Positions 58,570-64,000 of a DNA stretch of 64,000 bases are shown here, piece after piece. The DNA is from Aquila chrysaetos chrysaetos. Its lineage: Eukaryota; Chordata; Aves; Accipitriformes; Accipitridae. Position 1 is the stretch's first letter; each line of letters starts with the position of its first letter. The DNA lies in the NCBI RefSeq assembly GCF_900496995.4, contig NC_044012.1:25867606-25931605 (forward strand). The letters run 5' to 3'. A program made the position numbers and the translations under genes. The notes beneath the pieces are model-generated. The model searched no databases. It was not told the origin of the DNA and saw only the letters and a program-made list of their open reading frames with translations.

Positions 58570-59268
58570 CAACATTTGCCTTCTGGTTTCTTTTTCTCTT
58601 CAGCTTAAAACTATTGGGCAATGATGCTAAAATGATGTTTCTTTTGAGACCTGGGCTCCTCTGGGTGTTAATCAACAGCAAAGGCCAAGATGTGTGTTGT
58701 CCACTTATCCACAAGATGTGGACATCCCTCAAATCTTTTGTAAGGATTTGTGGTGAAAGGAGTGGGATCAAACAATCATGCTAGACTGTTGGATCAGAGG
58801 TTATCTTCACCCTCTCACTAGCTTACAAAGAAAAAGGAGTTCCCCTGAGTTATCTTTGCTACATTTTAAAAGTGTATTTGCTGCTTAAAGTCTTCTGCTA
58901 ATTGCAAATGCCAGTACTAGGAATAGATTTCCATTTCTACCAAGGGAAAGCCCTGGCTTCAGCTTCTGCATGGAGCTGGACCCAAACAGCGCAGAATCAG
59001 TGGTGTGTGCAGTGTGTTGTGGGTATGTATGCAGAATGATTTTCTCTGGCTATTAAGAGCATTCTCTTTGTGCTGAAACTGAAGGGCCAAAACTCTTAAT
59101 TCCAATGTAACCAAGTCCTTGTGACTGAAAGAAAACTGCCTTTTGGTGACTACTGGAAACTTACTGTATCATCTGGAAGAGAAATAAGGGAGCTCAGAAG
59201 GAAGAGAAGTCTTTTCATTGAAACAGAGGTAAGTGGAAAACTGAGGTGGAATGAACACCAGGTTGGTG
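58570..59268. other. Intergenic, tail-to-tail gap
   Basis: Between the 3' ends of the 57726 (+) and 60288 (-) genes. I see nothing recognisable. Confidence 0.55.
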
Positions 59269-59289
59269 TTATGCAGTATGGCTTTTAAT
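59269..59289 (-). terminator. Probable poly(A) signal plus TGCATAA
   Basis: On the minus strand ATTAAA (59289-59284) is followed by TGCATAA (59275-59269). It lies about 1 kb beyond the stop, further than in the other genes, so the assignment is less sure. Confidence 0.6.
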
Positions 59290-60287
59290 GGGTATGAGAA
59301 GCAGAGCTAACAGTTGCAATAACACAGAGAATAAAGGCAGACACTTCAGGACCCTTTATATCACAGTTTGTGATATTAAATCATGCATTTGGAATGAGAA
59401 TCTCTGCTTTCCTTATTACAGCTGTATAAGTTGAGTTATATGTCCTATTTCTACCTCTTTACAATATATTCATTTTAAAGCAGACATACTAAGGCAAATG
59501 AGGTATCCATTACTCTTGTATCATAGTGAAAGGCCACAAAACAAAGTACAAATTCCTATGATGCATTAAACTGAACATGGTTTAACCTCAAGGGTATTGA
59601 GGACACCTCAATACTTGCAGTGCACAGATCTTTTTTTGTAGCTGAACATCCAGCCTATCCCCAGAAACAGTGCAATAAATACATGGGTGGGAAAGTATAG
59701 ACAGAAGATGTCAAAAACCTAAAGTGTAAAAGGGAAAATATTCTTATATGTTGAGCTGCTTATATTTTTCTAATAAATAGAAAATTTGTTTGTAGATGGG
59801 GCTTTAGGGCAATGAAAATCTTCAGCTAAAGTGGGGAGAAAAGAAGAGTTTTGAAAAGGAAAAGTGGTTTAAAACATTCTGAACTGTTTGACATCTCTCT
59901 AAGAAAAATTGCTTTTACTCTCTGCTTTAAAATTTAAAAGTTGAGATTTTGAAAGGAATTGTTTTCCAGGTAGATTTTTTTTTTTCTCTCCTTCTTCCTT
60001 GAAAAATTCTTTTTCTTTGCTGGAGCCTGACTAAATTTTTTTTTTTTTCATTTGCATGTGTGTGTGTATGTAATTATACAGTTTGCCCAGCTCTACCTGT
60101 ATGCCTGGTTTTTTGGGCACAGCTGAGAGCTCACAGCTCCTGCTGGCTTCAATCAGAACAGTGAGCTCTCAGCTCTGCTCAGGCTTAGATTCAGTTTCCC
60201 ATTCATGATTTTCTGCTGTGTTTTCCACATCCTGGTTGCTCTGTGCATTGAACTCCCATGAAGTATTTAGCATGTCCTACAGCTTCC

Positions 60288-60695
60288 TCATCTGTAGGTG
60301 CTATACTGGCAGTAAGAATATGGGCTACAAATTCCCCTTCCCAGTGATAAGTATCCAGACTTGTAAGGCCTGCTGTAATTACATGCACCCCCATAACCAT
60401 TTGAGGAGCCCCTTAAGCCAACACCATTTCTAAAGCCCCTGTAACCAAGACAGCCCCCAGAACCAAATGGGCAGCCAATGCTGTGTTGTCCACAGCTGCC
60501 CATGATTCTTTCCTGTGGGCAAGAGCTAAGAATCAGTCCCAGGAAAGTCAGGACAATGGGTGGTGAGTAGGTGACAGCTCTGGAGTCATCACAGGATGTC
60601 ATGCACAGCTTGTTGCAGACATTGGCCAAGGGCTGAGGGTAGGTCACCTCACATGGGCTGCTGTATGGTATGCATAGGTCTCTGCAGTAAGACAT
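60288..60695 (-). CDS. Divergent keratinocyte-type beta-keratin with early stop, 135 residues
   Basis: Starts MSYCRDLCIPYSSPCEVTYP. The core region (CDDSRAVTYSPPIVLTFLGL, then ILSSCPQER) is recognisable but has lost both prolines of the FPGP turn, which is kept in all other readable copies except the one with FPGR. A Gly-rich region and a Tyr/Ser tail follow. Translation stops at TGA 60290-60288, seven codons short of the family end. The same frame continues GSCRTC to TAA at 60267-60269, so a CGA-to-TGA change is likely. Exon 2 starts at 60716 (acceptor GTGTTTCAG), the intron is 60717-61936, and the donor is TCAA|GTGAGT. Many substitutions at conserved sites suggest weakened constraint. Its divergent partner would lie beyond the right edge. 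Confidence 0.83.
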   Translation of the reverse strand: MSYCRDLCIPYSSPCEVTYPQPLANVCNKLCMTSCDDSRAVTYSPPIVLTFLGLILSSCPQERIMGSCGQHSIGCPFGSGGCLGYRGFRNGVGLRGSSNGYGGACNYSRPYKSGYLSLGRGICSPYSYCQYSTYR

Positions 60696-60716
60696 CGCTC
60701 TGGAAAGCAGATAAGT

Positions 60717-61936
60717 CTGAAACACAGGGAGGAGATCAGAATAACACCTGAACCCTTGCAATTGGTGCACAGCTCCTTGAAGTGAAGGCTGTCACCCACC
60801 AGCCCCTTCCTGGATCTGGGATGAACACAAGACACAAGTGACAGAGAAGTTTGGAGGGCAGCTGGGTGCTCTGCTAAGGCTTGTGGATAGATTGCTTTCT
60901 GTAAAAAGCCAGCCTAAAAGAAAACCCCAAGTTTTGTCGCAATTCCAAGCTAGACCTGATTCTTCCTGTTTTAAAATACTGTTAGAAATTCTGGCTACTT
61001 CAGAGCTCAGCAGAAGTACTAAGCAACAACTGTGTAACATTTCTGTGGCCACGCCTGGAGCCAGTGCAGAAGCAGAAGCCTGGCCTCAGGAGCTCTCTGA
61101 TGGGATGTCCTGTATTTATTAGGTGAGTTCCTGAGTCCCTCAGGGCACTGACTGCAGTGCATCTTCTTGCCTCAAGGCATAGATTAAATACAGAATAAGA
61201 AGCTCCTTTCACAGAAATATTTGCAGTCAAGGAGTCCCCTATAGCAAATATTAGCACAAATACAATGGTCAATGGCAACAGACAGGGTCTGGAGCTAAAA
61301 TGGCTTGTTCTGTAAAGAAGGGGAGCTGCTATTTGAGATTAGACCTCGGCTCAGCCTAGCCTACTGCTTTCTCACTTACAGATATTCTAGTTTCTTTTAA
61401 TTTTCTGTAAAAGAATATTCAGTGCTGGTGCACTCAGTTATGGAGTTCTTTTTCTAAGACAAAGTTGTGCCCTATCCTGAAAACTGAGTCTTTCTATGTA
61501 TTTCCACCTGCCCAGACCTTAAACATGCACAGGAGACGTGAATCTGTGTACACGTGAAAGGAGAAAAAGGGTTAAAATTTTAAGCTTCCATAACTGAATA
61601 TGAAAGAATGAATATTTGGTTAGATGAGAATCTGGCTAAATAACCATCCTAAAAAATAACCTCCAGTATCAAAGTATTTCTGTAGTGAGACTGTACAAAG
61701 TAGAGGAGAGAATTTAGACCCCCACCTACTCAGTGCAAAGTGTCTAAAACCCATATGGGTCTCTAAGTCCCACATTACTTCCCCAAATCCGCATCTGTCA
61801 AAGCCCACAATAGGCTGCTTGCAGTAGACACTTGTTTAGAGCAGACAGCTATAGCAATTCTGAGAGTAACAAAGCTTTACACCAAAGCCAAAACTAAAGA
61901 TGTAACAGTCAAAAGAATAAGCCCTATCAGACTCAC
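60717..61936 (-). other. 5' UTR intron of the 60288-60695 gene
   Basis: Donor GTGAGT rather than the GTAAGT used by most of the array. Open frames inside it on both strands show no family features. Confidence 0.65.
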
Positions 61937-61993
61937 TTGATCTACTGATGAGAGAAAGTTAGAAGTGGGTAAACAGCCTTGAGCTGCAAGTGC

Positions 61994-62024
61994 TTTTATA
62001 CTATTCCTCCAACTACCTGGAGGC
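61994..62024 (-). promoter_or_regulatory. GCCTCCAGG motif and TATA box
   Basis: On the minus strand GCCTCCAGG (62024-62016) precedes AGTATAAAAGC (TATA 62000-61994). AAGATAATTACAGCAC lies about 100 bases upstream, near 62100-62115. Confidence 0.78.
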
Positions 62025-64000
62025 TAGAAGACCTATTTGTCGGTGATTATCTCATTTACTTGCAAATCAGATGTTGTTGCTTGGATCATTCCTTCAAGTG
62101 CTGTAATTATCTTTCTTAGGGTTAGCTGTTAGTTCTGAGCCCCATACAGTGACCCATCTGACAACTGACTGACGCAGGCTTCTTCATGATCACTAGTTGT
62201 AGCTGACAACGTTTCTTTTCAAAGAAAGTGTGCAAAATTCCTCATTAGATTTTGAAAACTTTGGCTTGAATTCCTTGGTCAATGTGTTGAAGAAATCCAA
62301 ATCCTCCAGCTGGAAGCAGAGCTGGAGACTAAATAAATCTGTGGACTCTCCATTTCTATGGAGAATTATAACTTCTTTACACAATGAAATAACAAGCAAA
62401 GTTATCACCGGAAAAGGAGGGCTTATATCATTTGTACTATATATGTTTAATTAGGAGACCTTAATTTAGCACACTACAAGGCTGGTTTTCAAACTTTTTT
62501 TAAACAATGTAAGCCCAGATTTTATGTAGGGTAATCCTCTTGGGTATCTTTTCAATTGACAGAGCAAATTTACACCGTATAAAGACCAGTAGGTTCATAA
62601 ATTTAAGACTTTGGTTTTAGTATAGCAGAGGAAAAAATTGTCTTGTATGGCAAAGAAAATAACCTCGACCTGCAGAGCTATGAAGGGTCTGCTTTGGAGG
62701 ACGATAAGATCATGTTTTAAAGCGAAACTATTACTCATTATCAAGATCTAAAACTGCAGCAGCATGTCATTAATTTTATTACAGTAGAACTCTGTATCTA
62801 CAACATGTTAATCACACAGAGGTGCTTTGAAGTCCTTTATTCTGTGGAAAAAATTAGAACAACCCAGATAAGTGTTGCCTAGAGCTTCGTCATAACCATC
62901 CCACATAATTTAAGCATAACCTATGCCATAAAGGACAGGGCTTAAATTGTTAAGGGTGTAAACAAGCACAGGAGAGGAATGAATTGCATCAAGGCATGTT
63001 TCTGCTGCTCAGCCTACATGCAAGGCATTCTGTTTCATCCTGCCAAACCAAATGGCAAAATGCCAACTCAGAAAGCTGTATTATCCCACCCATCAGGGTC
63101 AGCAGTGCAACTCACAGCCACCATGGCAATGGACCTTATCCAAAGGCTGGGAGAAAAAGACAGGAGACTTTGTGTCTGGAGAATGGAAGGTCTCTGCCAA
63201 GACCTTCATAACCATGGTTATCACAACCAAAGCCTCTGTGAGCATGTCATTTTTGCAAACCAAGACAACTGTGGGTTTGTTATCACCCTTTATCCTTATG
63301 TCATGGGGATGCTGCCTTCAGTCAGCCCTAAAGTAGATAAGGATGGTGAGGTACCATGTGCTGTTCCAGGAGTGTGTTAACATCACCAATTACAAGCACC
63401 CAAGTTGACCAACTACTGCCCTGGGCTCATTCCTGTGGTGATCACCTGAGAAATTAAGAGAAGTAACAAAATCATCCACCACAGCAGGCAGAGATCTTTG
63501 CAAGGGCAGAAGCTTTGAGGGACCTGTGACTCGTTGACCTAAAACCTGCCAAACTGGCTAAAAACTTGCCATTGCAGCCAGTGGAGAGAGTGGGACATTC
63601 CTCCAAAAATGCAGAAGAGCAGCCAGAGATTGGAGGTCCCAAAACCTCCTTTTCACTGGACTACAGAGGGAGTCTAGCTGTCTGGCTTAGCCCTAAATTA
63701 GGTGCTTAAAGCAAATCCCTCCCACATTTTGTCTCACTTAGCACAGAAAGTCTTCTTCGGGGGAGAGAGAGTTGAGTCTCTGTAAGCCTGAAACATGCAG
63801 CAAGGAGCTGTAATGATAAAACAGTAAAAATAATGGACAGGAGAGAGTGAATTCCTGACCACTCTTCAATATGATTGACACCTTTCTGGGGAATCAGCAG
63901 AAAATTCCAGATTAGCACTTATGGACTTGTTACCTTATTATGTAGCCTGTAAATTCCAGTAATTGTTAGATGCTCCAGTTATATTGGACAACCTAAAGGG
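62025..64000. other. Upstream intergenic region to the right edge
   Basis: It should be the start of another divergent promoter region. A plus-strand open frame at 62979-63380 (133 codons) and overlapping ones match no family I recognise. A minus-strand AATAAA at 62841-62836 lacks the TGCATC motif. I cannot support a gene here. Confidence 0.45.

Noticed and set aside
13690-59289. TGCATCA as an octamer or CRE-type enhancer site
   Set aside because: It occurs at a fixed place after poly(A) signals on the transcribed strand, so an RNA 3'-end role fits better than a promoter role.
1-64000. tRNA, rRNA, CRISPR or prokaryote-type operon features
   Set aside because: No cloverleaf, rRNA signature or direct-repeat array was seen, and gene structure with introns and poly(A) signals is vertebrate.

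Overview
The window is vertebrate and almost certainly avian DNA from a beta-keratin (corneous beta-protein) cluster of the epidermal differentiation complex. Three observations support this. About fifteen short genes encode the hallmark core (CxDS…IQPPPV/VYPPPV…[12 protein letters not shown] or SSCPQES). Each gene has a TATA box, a non-coding first exon, one intron in the 5' UTR and a single coding exon. The only recognisable repeats are short 3' ends of CR1 LINEs of bird type.

Layout from left to right. Positions 1-166 are the 3' UTR of a plus-strand gene cut off by the window edge. A GC-rich block (1 to about 5.2 kb) holds an inverted pair at 2157-2521 (-) and 4367-4731 (+). These have near-identical coding regions, and each carries one single-base frameshift at a different place. 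The sequence then becomes AT-rich. Scale-type keratin genes with Gly/Tyr repeats lie at 8313-8741 (-), 12914-13249 (+, early stop), 15421-15927 (-) and 21360-21866 (+). A degraded beta-keratin relic lies at 23235-23554 (-), and an intact MSCYDLC-type gene at 28673-29068 (+). From 34 kb on the proteins are of the MSSY / [13 protein letters not shown] / SSCPQES subfamily (keratinocyte-type): 34202-34558 (-), 40029-40349 (-), 42880-43200 (+), 45701-46132 (-), 52200-52523 (-), 57726-58088 (+) and 60288-60695 (-).

The genes alternate in strand almost perfectly, forming divergent pairs that share an intergenic promoter region and meet neighbouring pairs tail to tail. Four pairs are inverted duplicates whose coding exons are much more alike than their surroundings. 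In one pair about 649 bp look identical, including part of the intron. This suggests repeated gene conversion between inverted partners. The pattern breaks twice, at 36-39 kb and 47-52 kb, where a plus-strand gene would be expected and none is visible.

Fourteen transcript 3' ends share an unusually fixed module: A(A/T)TAAA followed 6-12 bases later by TGCATC(A/C). Promoters share a TATA box, often with an AP-2-like CC-N3/4-GG motif just upstream and a GCAAA/ATTTGCA-like element about 100 bp upstream. The beta core is kept in most genes. The C-terminal tail has been altered in five of them by a late frameshift, early stop or stop loss, so part of the array seems to be decaying or diversifying. 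All coordinates and comparisons were read by eye; no alignment or database search was run.
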